Shown here piece by piece: positions 26,442 to 35,051 of a stretch of DNA of 64,000 nucleotides. The first letter of the stretch is position 1. The number at the start of each line of letters is the position of its first letter. The notes under the pieces were generated by a model. The model was not told the DNA's origin. It saw nothing but the letters and a program-made list of their open reading frames with translations, and made no database searches. The DNA is from an uncultured Peptoniphilus sp. Lineage in GTDB: Bacteria > Bacillota > Clostridia > Tissierellales > Peptoniphilaceae. A program made the position numbers and the translations under genes. The stretch is from assembly GCF_943913915.1 (NCBI RefSeq), contig NZ_CALUAA010000007.1:22567-86566 (forward strand), given 5' to 3'.

Positions 26442-27082
26442 TGAACCGCGTTTTATCTATCGTCGTCGTCTTATCCTGTTTCTTTCTGTTATTCAGTTTC
26501 TCAACCGAAGCCATGAGTCAGGATCAGGCTTATTATGTTGCGCAGATGGAAAAAAACGGTATTCCCGATGTAACGGGAAAATCAATGGATTCTTTGAGCG
26601 AAATATCTTCGGCGCTTCGAGCATATTTAAAAAGGGGTGAAGGAGATATTCTTGCCCCTTATTTTTCCGCAAGTGAAATTGATCATATGGTAGACGTCTA
26701 CGCTTTATTTAAGCTTATGCGCACATTGACTGTTTTCATCTTGGGTCTTGCCGCCCTAAGTCTTTATATTCTCTCCCTTCGCACTGGCTGGAGAAGGACA
26801 CTAAAGATGACGGGAGAAAGTGCCATAGGTGTTCTCGTAGCGCTATTATTGTTTTCTATTATTGTGGCCTTGAATTTCCATGCGGCGTGGTTTAAGTTTC
26901 ATGAGATCTTTTTTTCCAATGATCTATGGCTTATGGACCCCGAAAAAGACCTGATGATTCAAATGCTCCCCGAGCCCTTTTTCTTCGGCATGGTGAAGCG
27001 AATCGGGCTCACCGTGCTTGCGGGAATGATCGGTTTATCGGGACTGTATTTTATAAAAGGAGATTCTAATGAAGTTAAATAA
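26441..27082 (+). CDS. TIGR01906 / DUF1461 family integral membrane protein
   Basis: 213 residues. N-terminal signal-like helix (about 4-20), an extracytoplasmic loop of about 70 residues with LRAYLKRGEGDILAPYFSASEIDHMVDV, then three further TM helices at about 92-112, 125-145 and 185-205. The segment FKFHEIFFSNDLWLMDPEKD and LMIQMLPEPFFFGMV is the family hallmark I recall. Function unknown. It starts directly at the yebC stop and overlaps deoC by 14 nt, so it is translationally coupled to both. Confidence 0.8.
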   Translation: MNRVLSIVVVLSCFFLLFSFSTEAMSQDQAYYVAQMEKNGIPDVTGKSMDSLSEISSALRAYLKRGEGDILAPYFSASEIDHMVDVYALFKLMRTLTVFILGLAALSLYILSLRTGWRRTLKMTGESAIGVLVALLLFSIIVALNFHAAWFKFHEIFFSNDLWLMDPEKDLMIQMLPEPFFFGMVKRIGLTVLAGMIGLSGLYFIKGDSNEVK

Positions 27083-27710
27083 AACCATCGACCATACGAT
27101 TCTTCAAGCGGATGCTACGAAGGATTTGGTAATTAAAACGATTGACGAGGCTGAAAAATTCGATACAGCTTCGATTTGTCTGGAGCCTTGCTGGGTCGAA
27201 CTGGCTGCCGAACGTTTAAAAGAGAGCGATGTGAAGGTCTGCACAGTGATCGGCTTTCCCTTAGGGGCGACTACTTCCGCTACAAAGGCTTTCGAAGCGA
27301 AAGAGGCCGTGGAAAACGGAGCAGATGAAGTGGACATGGTATTAAATATCGGCGCGCTTAAAAGTGGTGATGAAGTCATGGTACTCAAAGACATGAAAGC
27401 CGTACGCGAAGCTGTCCCCTCCGCCGTGGTGAAGGTTATATTGGAAACCTGCCTTTTAACCGATGAAGAAAAGAAAGCTGCCTGTCGCCTGGCAAAAGAA
27501 GCAGGTCTGGATTTTGTAAAGACCTCCACCGGTTTCAGTACCGGTGGGGCGACAGTAGAGGACGTTAAACTGATGAGTGAAGCTGTCGGTGAAACAATGG
27601 GCGTTAAAGCAAGCGGCGGTATCCGTACAAAAGAAGCAGCTGAGGCTATGATCGAAGCCGGCGCTACAAGAATCGGCGCTTCTAAAACCGCTGCGATCTT
27701 AGGAGAGTAA
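27069..27710 (+). CDS. deoC: Deoxyribose-phosphate aldolase
   Basis: 213 residues. Splits deoxyribose 5-phosphate to acetaldehyde and glyceraldehyde 3-phosphate in nucleoside catabolism. Motifs: DHTILQADAT at the N-terminus, CTVIGFPLGA, EVDMVLNIGALKSG, VKVILETCLL, the Schiff-base lysine in DFVKTSTGF and VKASGGIRT with the second lysine. TIM-barrel length is normal. AAGGAG precedes the ATG, inside the end of the DUF1461 gene. Confidence 0.95.
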   Translation: MKLNKTIDHTILQADATKDLVIKTIDEAEKFDTASICLEPCWVELAAERLKESDVKVCTVIGFPLGATTSATKAFEAKEAVENGADEVDMVLNIGALKSGDEVMVLKDMKAVREAVPSAVVKVILETCLLTDEEKKAACRLAKEAGLDFVKTSTGFSTGGATVEDVKLMSEAVGETMGVKASGGIRTKEAAEAMIEAGATRIGASKTAAILGE

Positions 27711-27711
27711 G

Positions 27712-28488
27712 ATGAACCCCATCGCCTTTACGCTTTTCGGGATTGAGGTGCGTTGGTACGGTATTTTCATCGCCATCGGCGCTATGCTCGCTATCTACTT
27801 CGGTGAAGAACTTATCAACAGAAATCCCCGGATACCGAAAGAATCCATTGTGGATTTGAGTTTGATCGCTCTTCCCCTCGGGATTATAGGTGCGCGACTG
27901 TATTATGTTCTCTTTGAGTGGGAATATTACAGCGAGCATATGTCGGAAATACTCGCCATTCGAAACGGAGGACTTGCCATTCACGGCGGACTTCTCGTCG
28001 GATCCCTTGTCATTTTTCTTTTTTCCAGAGCGAAAAAGATTCGATTTCTCGATCTTTTGGACATGATCGTCGGAGGGGTCGCCCTTGCTCAGGGAATCGG
28101 ACGTTGGGGAAACTTTATGAATGGTGAAGCTCATGGCGGGCCGACCGATTTACCATGGGCCATTCCCGTAGACGGCGTAATGGTACACCCGACCTTCCTC
28201 TACGAATCCATTTTAGATGTGGGTATATTTCTGTTTATCTATTTCTATTTATCGAAAAGGAGAAAATATCCGGGAGAGCTGTCAGGTGCCTACCTTATTC
28301 TCTACAGCATCGGACGCTTTTTTATCGAGGGTCTTCGCACCGATAGTCTCTATATCGGCCCTTTAAGGACGGCACAAGTTATAAGCTTAATCGGCATAGC
28401 CATCGGAGCGATTCTTTTGATTAATGTCAATCGTCATCAAAATACCGGCGATTATAGACTAATTAATAAAAATATTTCAAATGAATAA
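27712..28488 (+). CDS. lgt: Prolipoprotein diacylglyceryl transferase
   Basis: 258 residues, seven predicted TM helices. Transfers diacylglycerol from phosphatidylglycerol to the lipobox cysteine of prolipoproteins. Visible family motifs: RWYGIFIAIGAMLA, GARLYYVLFEW (with the Lgt Arg/Tyr pair), NGGLAIHGGLLVG with the conserved His, and GRWGNFMNGEAHGGPT with the family's GR..NF.N.E signature. Ends the yebC-lgt run ahead of a terminator. Confidence 0.94.
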   Translation: MNPIAFTLFGIEVRWYGIFIAIGAMLAIYFGEELINRNPRIPKESIVDLSLIALPLGIIGARLYYVLFEWEYYSEHMSEILAIRNGGLAIHGGLLVGSLVIFLFSRAKKIRFLDLLDMIVGGVALAQGIGRWGNFMNGEAHGGPTDLPWAIPVDGVMVHPTFLYESILDVGIFLFIYFYLSKRRKYPGELSGAYLILYSIGRFFIEGLRTDSLYIGPLRTAQVISLIGIAIGAILLINVNRHQNTGDYRLINKNISNE

Positions 28489-28501
28489 AAATATTTAAAA
28501 G

Positions 28502-28530
28502 AAACCACCGTATTCGGTGGTTTTTTTGTT
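28502..28530 (+). terminator. Intrinsic terminator after lgt
   Basis: AAACCACCG / CGGTGGTTT stem with loop TATT and a seven-T tail. Confidence 0.9.
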
Positions 28531-28538
28531 TTTCGAAC

Positions 28539-28566
28539 TTGAATACCATTTTAAATCGTGTAAAAT
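28539..28566 (+). promoter_or_regulatory. Promoter of the dcw cluster
   Basis: TTGAAT (28539-28544), 16 nt, TAAAAT (28561-28566), just behind the lgt terminator and just before the MraZ-type repeats. Confidence 0.65.
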
Positions 28567-28574
28567 ATAGGTAA

Positions 28575-28600
28575 GTGGGAGAAAGTGGTAGAGAAGGGTT
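28575..28600 (+). promoter_or_regulatory. MraZ-type operator repeats
   Basis: Three direct repeats at a 10-nt period: GTGGGA, GTGGTA and an imperfect AAGGGT, placed at the expected transcription start. MraZ is known to bind G-rich direct repeats of this period in front of its own operon. Confidence 0.6.
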
Positions 28601-28615
28601 CATTTGGGGTGGAAA

Positions 28616-29047
28616 ATGTTTTTTGGAGAGATCCGACACAATGTTGACTCGAAAGGGCGCTTGGTTATGCCGGCAAAATTCAGAGAAGAGATTCTTGACG
28701 GCTTTGTCATGACCAAGGGCTTGGATCAGTGCATCTTTCTTTTCCCCTTAAATGAATGGCAACGCATGGAAGAAAAACTGAAGAGCCTTCCCCTGACTCA
28801 CAAAGATGCTCGTGCTTTCGTCCGTTATTTCTTCTCAGGCGCCTGCGACGGCGAGTTGGACAAGCAGGGAAGAATCCGTATCCCTCAAAACCTTATGGAT
28901 TATGCTGAACTTTCCGGTAAAAGTGTAGTGATCGGTGTCGGGACGCGAATAGAAATCTGGTCGGAAGCTTTGTGGGATGATTACAACGACGACGATTCTC
29001 TATCATACGATCAAATCGCACAACAATTGGCCGATCTCGGCATTTAG
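28616..29047 (+). CDS. mraZ: Transcriptional regulator MraZ
   Basis: 143 residues, two AbrB-like MraZ domains. First copy: MFFGEIRHNVDSKGRLVMPAKFREEI. Second copy: SGACDGELDKQGRIRIPQNL. It is a DNA-binding ring that autoregulates the dcw operon through the repeats just upstream. The frame opens at a TTG four codons earlier, but family proteins begin at this MFFGE and GGGTGG lies before it. First gene of the cluster, 8 nt before rsmH. Confidence 0.93.
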   Translation: MFFGEIRHNVDSKGRLVMPAKFREEILDGFVMTKGLDQCIFLFPLNEWQRMEEKLKSLPLTHKDARAFVRYFFSGACDGELDKQGRIRIPQNLMDYAELSGKSVVIGVGTRIEIWSEALWDDYNDDDSLSYDQIAQQLADLGI

Positions 29048-29055
29048 GAGAACTT

Positions 29056-29988
29056 ATGAGCTTTGAACATATACCGGTATTAAAAAACGAAGTTATTAAA
29101 GGCTTGAATATCGATCCAGCGGGAGTTTATGTCGACGGCACTTTAGGAGGCGGGGGACATAGCGGCGAAATTTTACGCCGTATTCCCGAAGGACACCTTT
29201 TCGGAATCGATCAGGATGATGCTGCTCTACAAGCGGCCGATCAACACTTGGCGAGTATCGGAGACAATTACACACTCCTCAAGGGGAATTTTGTGGAAAT
29301 GAAAGAGCTTCTCCACGATCAAAATATTGAGAAAGTAAATGGAATTTTACTGGATATAGGCGTAAGTTCTCATCAATTCGACACAGGGGAGAGAGGTTTC
29401 AGCTATCGCTTCGACGGTCCTTTGGATATGCGCATGGATCCGTCCGGTGATTTAACCGCATGGTATATCGTCAATACTTATGATGAAGAGAAATTAAGTC
29501 AAATTTTTTGGGACTATGGCGAAGAACGTTGGGGAAAACGTATCGCCGAATTTATTATAAATGAGCGGAAAAATGCGCCCATCGAGACGACTTTTGAGCT
29601 AGTAGACATTATAAAAAAAGCAATCCCCGGGGGAGCGAGGCGAGAAGGCGGTCACCCTGCAAAGAAAACTTTTCAAGCCCTTCGAATCGCCGTCAATCGT
29701 GAATTGGATGTGCTGGAAGAGGTTATTCCCGAAGCCGTATCTCTTTTAAAACCTAAAGGACGTTTGGCGATTATTACTTTTCATTCCTTAGAGGACAGAA
29801 TAGTGAAAAATTCCTTCAAATATTTATATAAGGACTGCATTTGTCCGCCGCGACAACCTATCTGCACCTGCAATAAGAAACGTGAAATAAAGATTATTAC
29901 GAGAAAGCCCGTTACCGCAACCGAGGAGGAGCTGACTGTCAACAATCGGTCTCATTCCGCAAAGCTTCGAATTGCTGAAAAAATATAG
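29056..29988 (+). CDS. rsmH: 16S rRNA (cytosine1402-N4)-methyltransferase
   Basis: 310 residues (MraW). Methylates C1402 in the decoding centre. SAM-binding VDGTLGGGGHSGEIL at about 26-40, GIDQDD, GILLDIGVSSHQFD, and the C-terminal GRLAIITFHSLEDRIVKNSFK block followed by the Cys-rich CPPRQPICTC segment. AGGAG 5 nt before the ATG. Its end is close to the ftsL start. Confidence 0.95.
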   Translation: MSFEHIPVLKNEVIKGLNIDPAGVYVDGTLGGGGHSGEILRRIPEGHLFGIDQDDAALQAADQHLASIGDNYTLLKGNFVEMKELLHDQNIEKVNGILLDIGVSSHQFDTGERGFSYRFDGPLDMRMDPSGDLTAWYIVNTYDEEKLSQIFWDYGEERWGKRIAEFIINERKNAPIETTFELVDIIKKAIPGGARREGGHPAKKTFQALRIAVNRELDVLEEVIPEAVSLLKPKGRLAIITFHSLEDRIVKNSFKYLYKDCICPPRQPICTCNKKREIKIITRKPVTATEEELTVNNRSHSAKLRIAEKI

Positions 29989-30001
29989 GGGGAGTGATAT
30001 A

Positions 30002-30415
30002 ATGAAAAAGGTTCAGGCGCGGCGAAAACGTCGCCGACCCACACCACGGAAAAAGAATCGTTCGATGTCCACTTCCGCCTGTATCGGGCTGATAGTACTT
30101 TTATTATGTATAACGGGAGTTATTCAGCTAAAGATGCAGACTCGTCTTGCAAGTATTAACTCCGCCATTGACCGCCAGGCAAAAGCTTTGGATGAAATGG
30201 ACAAGACGTATAAGGATATGACGGCGAGTTTAGATGAAATTAAAAATTCCGACGATATTATGCGCAAAGCTAAATTTCAACTGGGCATGGTTTATCCGGA
30301 GAATGATCAGGTAAAATACATCGACGTCGCCATTCGAGAAAAAGATAATGACGTAAACGAAAATGTTTACTTAAATCCGGTGATCTCCGTGTTGCATATT
30401 TTCAACGGAAAGTAG
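30002..30415 (+). CDS. ftsL: FtsL-like septum-forming protein
   Basis: 137 residues. Bitopic division protein: a strongly basic cytosolic head (KKVQARRKRRR), one TM helix at about 30-50 (CIGLIVLLLCITGVIQLKM), then an extracytoplasmic coiled coil (INSAIDRQAKALDEMDKTYK). Sequence conservation in this family is low; the call rests on topology, size and position between rsmH and pbpB. Start ATG has GGGGGAG 7 nt upstream; the frame extends upstream to a TTG within rsmH but this lacks a site. Confidence 0.75.
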   Translation: MKKVQARRKRRRPTPRKKNRSMSTSACIGLIVLLLCITGVIQLKMQTRLASINSAIDRQAKALDEMDKTYKDMTASLDEIKNSDDIMRKAKFQLGMVYPENDQVKYIDVAIREKDNDVNENVYLNPVISVLHIFNGK

Positions 30416-30424
30416 GAAGTTTTT

Positions 30425-32767
30425 GTGCGAGAGCAGAAAATGAATCAGAATAAAAGAGTGAGAAAGAGAAAGAAGAATCGACCTGCTTTTGGTACGCAAT
30501 TAAAGCTTATGGACCGAAAGATGGCATTTCTGTATTTGTTCCTCTTCTTACTCTTTTTTATTTTGCTTATTCGTGTCGGCTATTTGCAGACCGTCGAATC
30601 GGAAAGTTTAACACGTGATGCCCTGGCTGTGGACAGCGTGAGAAATAAAAAAAACACTCGAGGACTGATCGTAGACAGCAGCGGAAAAGAGCTGGTTTCT
30701 AATATCAGTAAATCAGATATTTACGTAGATACCAAGACACTTTTAAAGAGTAAAAACAGCGCCAAACATAAAGAACAGCTGATCAATCTTGCGGAAAAAT
30801 CCTTGGACATGACAAAGGAAGAAGCTGAAAAGCGTCTCGAGAAAAGCGGCCATGTCCTTTTTAAAGGCAATGTCGACCGTTCTTCGGCTATGCGCATTCG
30901 CGACACCGATATACCGGGAGTTGTGGTGGAAGATTTTGAAGCCAGATCTTATCCTTATAATGACTTGGCGTCACTTATCATCGGCTTTACCAATAAAGAA
31001 GGGGAAGGCCGCTACGGTTTGGAGCGTTATTATAACGACACGCTGAACGGAGACAACGCGATCCTTTCTTCTCAAGAAGATCCCTCATCTGTCATTGACG
31101 GAGGAGCTAGTCTTAAGCTCACGGTTTCCGAACCTTTACAGCGAAAGACGGAGGAAATTCTCGATAATTATCGCGAAAAAAATCAGGCGAAACGTATAAC
31201 CGCCATTGTACAGGAGACTCAAACCGGTGCCGTAGCCGCTATGGCCTCTACAGATGATTACAATCTGAATGACCCCTACCGACCGGCGACAAAGGCTCAA
31301 AAGGCCGTATGGAAAGATCTTTCTCAGGAACAGAAATCTGAAATGTGGTTCGATAACTGGCGGAACTTCTCTATAAGTGATACTTATGAGCCGGGCTCCA
31401 CCTTTAAGACCATAACGGCTGCAGCGGCCATTGAAGAAAGTACGACGAATCCGAAGAAACACTATTATTGCACAGGCTATGTACGGGATATTCCTGGTAT
31501 CACAATTACCTGTACATCCCTTCCCAATCCTCACGGCGACATAACCATGGATAAGGCGTTTGCGGAATCCTGCAATATCAGTTTTATAAGTATTGCAAGA
31601 GAGCTTTCGAAAGAAGGTATGCTGAAATACATTCGAGCGTTCGGCTTCGGGGAAAAGACCGGTATCGATTTACCTGCCGAGCAGGAAGGAATGATACCTG
31701 AAAGTGAAGAAAAAATCGGGGATGCACGCCTTGCGACTATGAGCTATGGCCACGGTATCGCCGTCACGCCTATCCAAATGGTAACCGCTATTTCGGCAGT
31801 TGCAAACGGCGGCTATTTATTAGAACCTTATGTCGTTGATGAAATCACCGACGCTGCGGGAAATCTCGTTGAAAAACACGGTACCGTCGTTCGCCGCCAA
31901 GTGGTGTCTGAATCTACGAGCAATACCATGCGCAATCTCATGGTGCAGGTTGTTGAAAAAGGTACAGGTAAGTATGGGGCTGTCGATCGCTATCTTATCG
32001 GTGGTAAGACCGGGACTGCAGGAAAGGTTTCTGAAACCGGAGGCTATGAGAAAGACAAATATATCAGCAGTTTTGTCTCCGTTGGCCCTATGGACGATCC
32101 GAAGTATACGGTTCTTGTCATTGTCGAGGAACCGGAAGGTGATTATTTCGGCGCTACTGTTGCGGCACCTATCGCTTCCGAGATTATGAATACGGCGCTT
32201 CGAAGCGCTGAGATTCCCTTCACCACGGGTATGAAGGAGAAAAAAGCGAAAAAAGTGATCGTTCCCAATGTAGAGAACATGCTTCTTGAAGATGCGGGCA
32301 AGACGCTCACCGATGTCGGTTTAAAATTCAATATGGCTTCTGAAAATGTAGGCGCATTCGGCATAGTAGAAAAACAAGCACCGAAAGCCGGCACGGAGGT
32401 GGAAGAGGATACCATAGTCGATTTAAAAATAGATCCTAACGACGCCAATCGTAGGAGTGTTCCCAATCTTCTCGGAAAATCCAAAGGCGAAGTGGAAAGA
32501 CTGTTAGAAAATTCGAATATCGATTATATAATAGAAGGTGAAGGGGCCGTTGTATCTCAAGAGCCTCTGGCAGGAGAAGAACTTCAAAAAGGGATGAAAG
32601 TTCGACTGCATCTTGAAGAAAAGATGTCTTCGGATGAAGAGAATAAAGAAAAAGCCGACTCCGAAAGCGGAGAAGAGGTAAGTGATCAGAAAAACAGTAA
32701 AACGAAGCCTTCTACGAAGCAAAAGAAGGCCCAAGAGACGAGTAGCAGGAAAAAAAGGAGTCATTAG
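30425..32767 (+). CDS. pbpB: Class B penicillin-binding protein (FtsI/PBP2B type) with two PASTA domains
   Basis: 780 residues. Septal peptidoglycan transpeptidase. Basic cytosolic head, TM at about 32-55, dimerisation domain (RGLIVDSSGKELVSNIS), then a transpeptidase with all motifs: S325-T-F-K328 in PGSTFKT, S382-C-N384, K528-T-G-T in GGKTGTAGK. Two PASTA domains at about 617-680 (VIVPNVENMLLEDAG) and 685-745 (RSVPNLLGKSKGEVE). The last 35 residues are a charged low-complexity tail ending in KKRSH. GTG start has AGGAAG 5 nt upstream; ATG five codons later is an alternative. It sits where ftsI/pbpB belongs, but murE and murF, which often follow, are absent. Confidence 0.93.
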   Translation: MREQKMNQNKRVRKRKKNRPAFGTQLKLMDRKMAFLYLFLFLLFFILLIRVGYLQTVESESLTRDALAVDSVRNKKNTRGLIVDSSGKELVSNISKSDIYVDTKTLLKSKNSAKHKEQLINLAEKSLDMTKEEAEKRLEKSGHVLFKGNVDRSSAMRIRDTDIPGVVVEDFEARSYPYNDLASLIIGFTNKEGEGRYGLERYYNDTLNGDNAILSSQEDPSSVIDGGASLKLTVSEPLQRKTEEILDNYREKNQAKRITAIVQETQTGAVAAMASTDDYNLNDPYRPATKAQKAVWKDLSQEQKSEMWFDNWRNFSISDTYEPGSTFKTITAAAAIEESTTNPKKHYYCTGYVRDIPGITITCTSLPNPHGDITMDKAFAESCNISFISIARELSKEGMLKYIRAFGFGEKTGIDLPAEQEGMIPESEEKIGDARLATMSYGHGIAVTPIQMVTAISAVANGGYLLEPYVVDEITDAAGNLVEKHGTVVRRQVVSESTSNTMRNLMVQVVEKGTGKYGAVDRYLIGGKTGTAGKVSETGGYEKDKYISSFVSVGPMDDPKYTVLVIVEEPEGDYFGATVAAPIASEIMNTALRSAEIPFTTGMKEKKAKKVIVPNVENMLLEDAGKTLTDVGLKFNMASENVGAFGIVEKQAPKAGTEVEEDTIVDLKIDPNDANRRSVPNLLGKSKGEVERLLENSNIDYIIEGEGAVVSQEPLAGEELQKGMKVRLHLEEKMSSDEENKEKADSESGEEVSDQKNSKTKPSTKQKKAQETSSRKKRSH

Positions 32768-32770
32768 TTT

Positions 32771-33727
32771 ATGCTTACAACTTTGCCAATCAGTTTTGGC
32801 CTGGGACTTATTTTCAGTTTAATAGGGGGACATTATTTTATTCCCATGCTCAGAAGGCTGCACGCGGGGCAGGAAATTAGGGAAGACGGCCCTCAATCTC
32901 ACTTAGTAAAAGCAGGAACGCCGACCATCGGCGGGGTTATTTTCTTAACCTCTGCGATTTTAGCTACAGTGGTGACTAAAAATTTGACGTATGAAGCGCT
33001 TGTGCTTTTCATTTCTACCTTAGGCTTTGCCTTGGTGGGCTTTGTTGATGACTATTTAAAAGTTGTTCACAAACGGAACTTAGGTTTTACGGCGCGTCAA
33101 AAACTTCTGGCTCAAATATTAATTGCCGTCGTGCTTTATGTCTTGATTCGTACATCCGACGGCTTATCGACGGCGATGCTGATTCCCGGAACGGGAAACA
33201 CATGGGAAATGGGTTTTATGTTTATTCCCTTTATTATTTTCGTCGTCGTCGGCACCGTAAACTCCGTCAATCTGACAGACGGGCTTGACGGGCTTTCTTC
33301 TTCGGTTACGATCATTGTCATGTTATTTTTCGCCCTCGTAAGCTATAAAATGGGGCGCAGCTCCATTGCACTGTTTTGTCTTGTTCTGGCAGGGGCGCTT
33401 CTCGGGTTTTTGTTCTACAATAAATACCCTGCGAAAGTATTTATGGGGGATACAGGTTCCTTAGCACTGGGCGGCGCCGTCGTTGCGGTGGCGATTTTAT
33501 TGAATCTGCCTTTGCTGCTTCCCATTTGTTGCGGTATCTACTTTATAGAGACTCTTTCTGTAATTATCCAAGTAGTTTCATTTAAAACAAGAGGTAAACG
33601 CGTATTTTTAATGAGTCCGATTCATCACCATTTTGAGCATAAAGGAATGAATGAAGTTCAAATCGTCGGTTTATTTTCCATCGTCGAAATTGTTCTTTGC
33701 GTGATCAGTTATTTCCTGATTTTTTAG
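32771..33727 (+). CDS. mraY: Phospho-N-acetylmuramoyl-pentapeptide transferase
   Basis: 318 residues, about ten TM helices. Makes lipid I from UDP-MurNAc-pentapeptide and undecaprenyl phosphate. Motifs: AGTPTIGGVIFL, FVDDYLKVV (Asp-Asp pair), NLTDGLDGLSS, FMGDTGSLALGG and SPIHHHFEHKG (triple His). Begins 3 nt after the pbpB stop. Confidence 0.96.
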   Translation: MLTTLPISFGLGLIFSLIGGHYFIPMLRRLHAGQEIREDGPQSHLVKAGTPTIGGVIFLTSAILATVVTKNLTYEALVLFISTLGFALVGFVDDYLKVVHKRNLGFTARQKLLAQILIAVVLYVLIRTSDGLSTAMLIPGTGNTWEMGFMFIPFIIFVVVGTVNSVNLTDGLDGLSSSVTIIVMLFFALVSYKMGRSSIALFCLVLAGALLGFLFYNKYPAKVFMGDTGSLALGGAVVAVAILLNLPLLLPICCGIYFIETLSVIIQVVSFKTRGKRVFLMSPIHHHFEHKGMNEVQIVGLFSIVEIVLCVISYFLIF

Positions 33728-33736
33728 GGGTGTACT

Positions 33737-35044
33737 ATGAAAAACAAAAAGATATTAGTTTATGGCATGGGAAAAACCGGCCTTAGTGCCATTGATGCGT
33801 TGGCGGAGGACAATACACTTTACGTCTACGATGACGACCCGTCCCATTTGGATTTGGCGGAAGGTCTTCCCGTATATGAAGGGGAAGAGGTTGATTTTGT
33901 CGTCAAGAGCCCGAGCATTCCTTTGGATCAGGGGATTTTACCGGAGCTTGAGAGGAAAAATGTTCCCATTCTTTCAGATATCGAGGTTGCTTATCGTATT
34001 TCCCCGTGTGAAAATTTCATTGCCATTACAGGCACCAACGGGAAGACGACGGTGACCGATCTTCTTTACCATCTTTTAATCGACGGCGGAAAAGTAGCCT
34101 ATGTAGGCGGCAATATCGGTATCGGTATTCTGCCTATCGCCAAGCGCGCGGGAAAAGATGATATTCTCGTCATCGAATGCTCGAGCTTTCAGTTGGAGAC
34201 GATCGATGAGTTTAAGCCGAAAGTAGCGATATTAACCAATATTACGGAAGATCATTTAGATCACCATAAATCAGTGGATTCTTATCGTGAAAGTAAAAAG
34301 AATATTTATAAAAACCAAGGCGAAGGCGATTACTTAATTTTAAATATAGACGATCCCTATCTCGCCATGACGGGGGAAGAGCTGGAATCGCCTCTCGTCG
34401 TAAGCACGACGCCGATTCAACAAGACGGTGCCTATAAGGACGGGGATAAACTTTATCTCGTCTATGGCGGCGAAACGATCTATTTAATGGACCGTGACGA
34501 GATGCTTCTCGTAGGTGATCACAATGTACGCAATGCGCTGGAAGCGTCTCTTGCCGCTTATATTATGGGGGTAGACGTTGAATCGATTCGCAATACCCTC
34601 ATGTCGTATCGCGGGAAGGATCACCGAATGGAATATGTGGCGACGATCGAAGGGGTTGATGTGTATAACGACTCCAAAGGTACCAATCCCGATTCAACCG
34701 ATGTTGCCCTTGCAAGTTTCTCCCGTCCGGTGCGTCTTTTGGCCGGCGGCTACGATAAAGGCAGTGACTTTAAAGAACTTTTTAAACGCCACCACAAGGG
34801 TATTGCCGCTCTATATCTTTTCGGTGAGACGAAAAGCGTATTGGAAGAAGAGGCTCGCGACGAGGGAGTTCAAACAATCTACACCTTTGAAACGATGGAA
34901 GAAGCGACTGAAAAGGCTCTGACTGACAGCGAGGAAGGAGACATCTTACTCCTCTCTCCTGCCTGTGCATCATGGGACCAGTTTAAATCTTATGAAGAAC
35001 GAGGCGATCTGTTTAAGAAATTAATTTTAGAAAAGTGGAGCTGA
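33737..35044 (+). CDS. murD: UDP-N-acetylmuramoyl-L-alanine--D-glutamate ligase
   Basis: 435 residues. Adds D-Glu to UDP-MurNAc-L-Ala. N-terminal Rossmann domain (VYGMGKTGLSAID), the P-loop GTNGKTT at 99-105, ECSSFQLETI, NITEDHLDHH (Mg/carbamylation region) and the C-terminal GKDHRMEYV, NDSKGTNPDST and LLLSPACASWDQF segments. GGGG lies before the ATG. The only Mur ligase gene in the window. Confidence 0.96.
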   Translation: MKNKKILVYGMGKTGLSAIDALAEDNTLYVYDDDPSHLDLAEGLPVYEGEEVDFVVKSPSIPLDQGILPELERKNVPILSDIEVAYRISPCENFIAITGTNGKTTVTDLLYHLLIDGGKVAYVGGNIGIGILPIAKRAGKDDILVIECSSFQLETIDEFKPKVAILTNITEDHLDHHKSVDSYRESKKNIYKNQGEGDYLILNIDDPYLAMTGEELESPLVVSTTPIQQDGAYKDGDKLYLVYGGETIYLMDRDEMLLVGDHNVRNALEASLAAYIMGVDVESIRNTLMSYRGKDHRMEYVATIEGVDVYNDSKGTNPDSTDVALASFSRPVRLLAGGYDKGSDFKELFKRHHKGIAALYLFGETKSVLEEEARDEGVQTIYTFETMEEATEKALTDSEEGDILLLSPACASWDQFKSYEERGDLFKKLILEKWS

Positions 35045-35051
35045 TGAGGCT

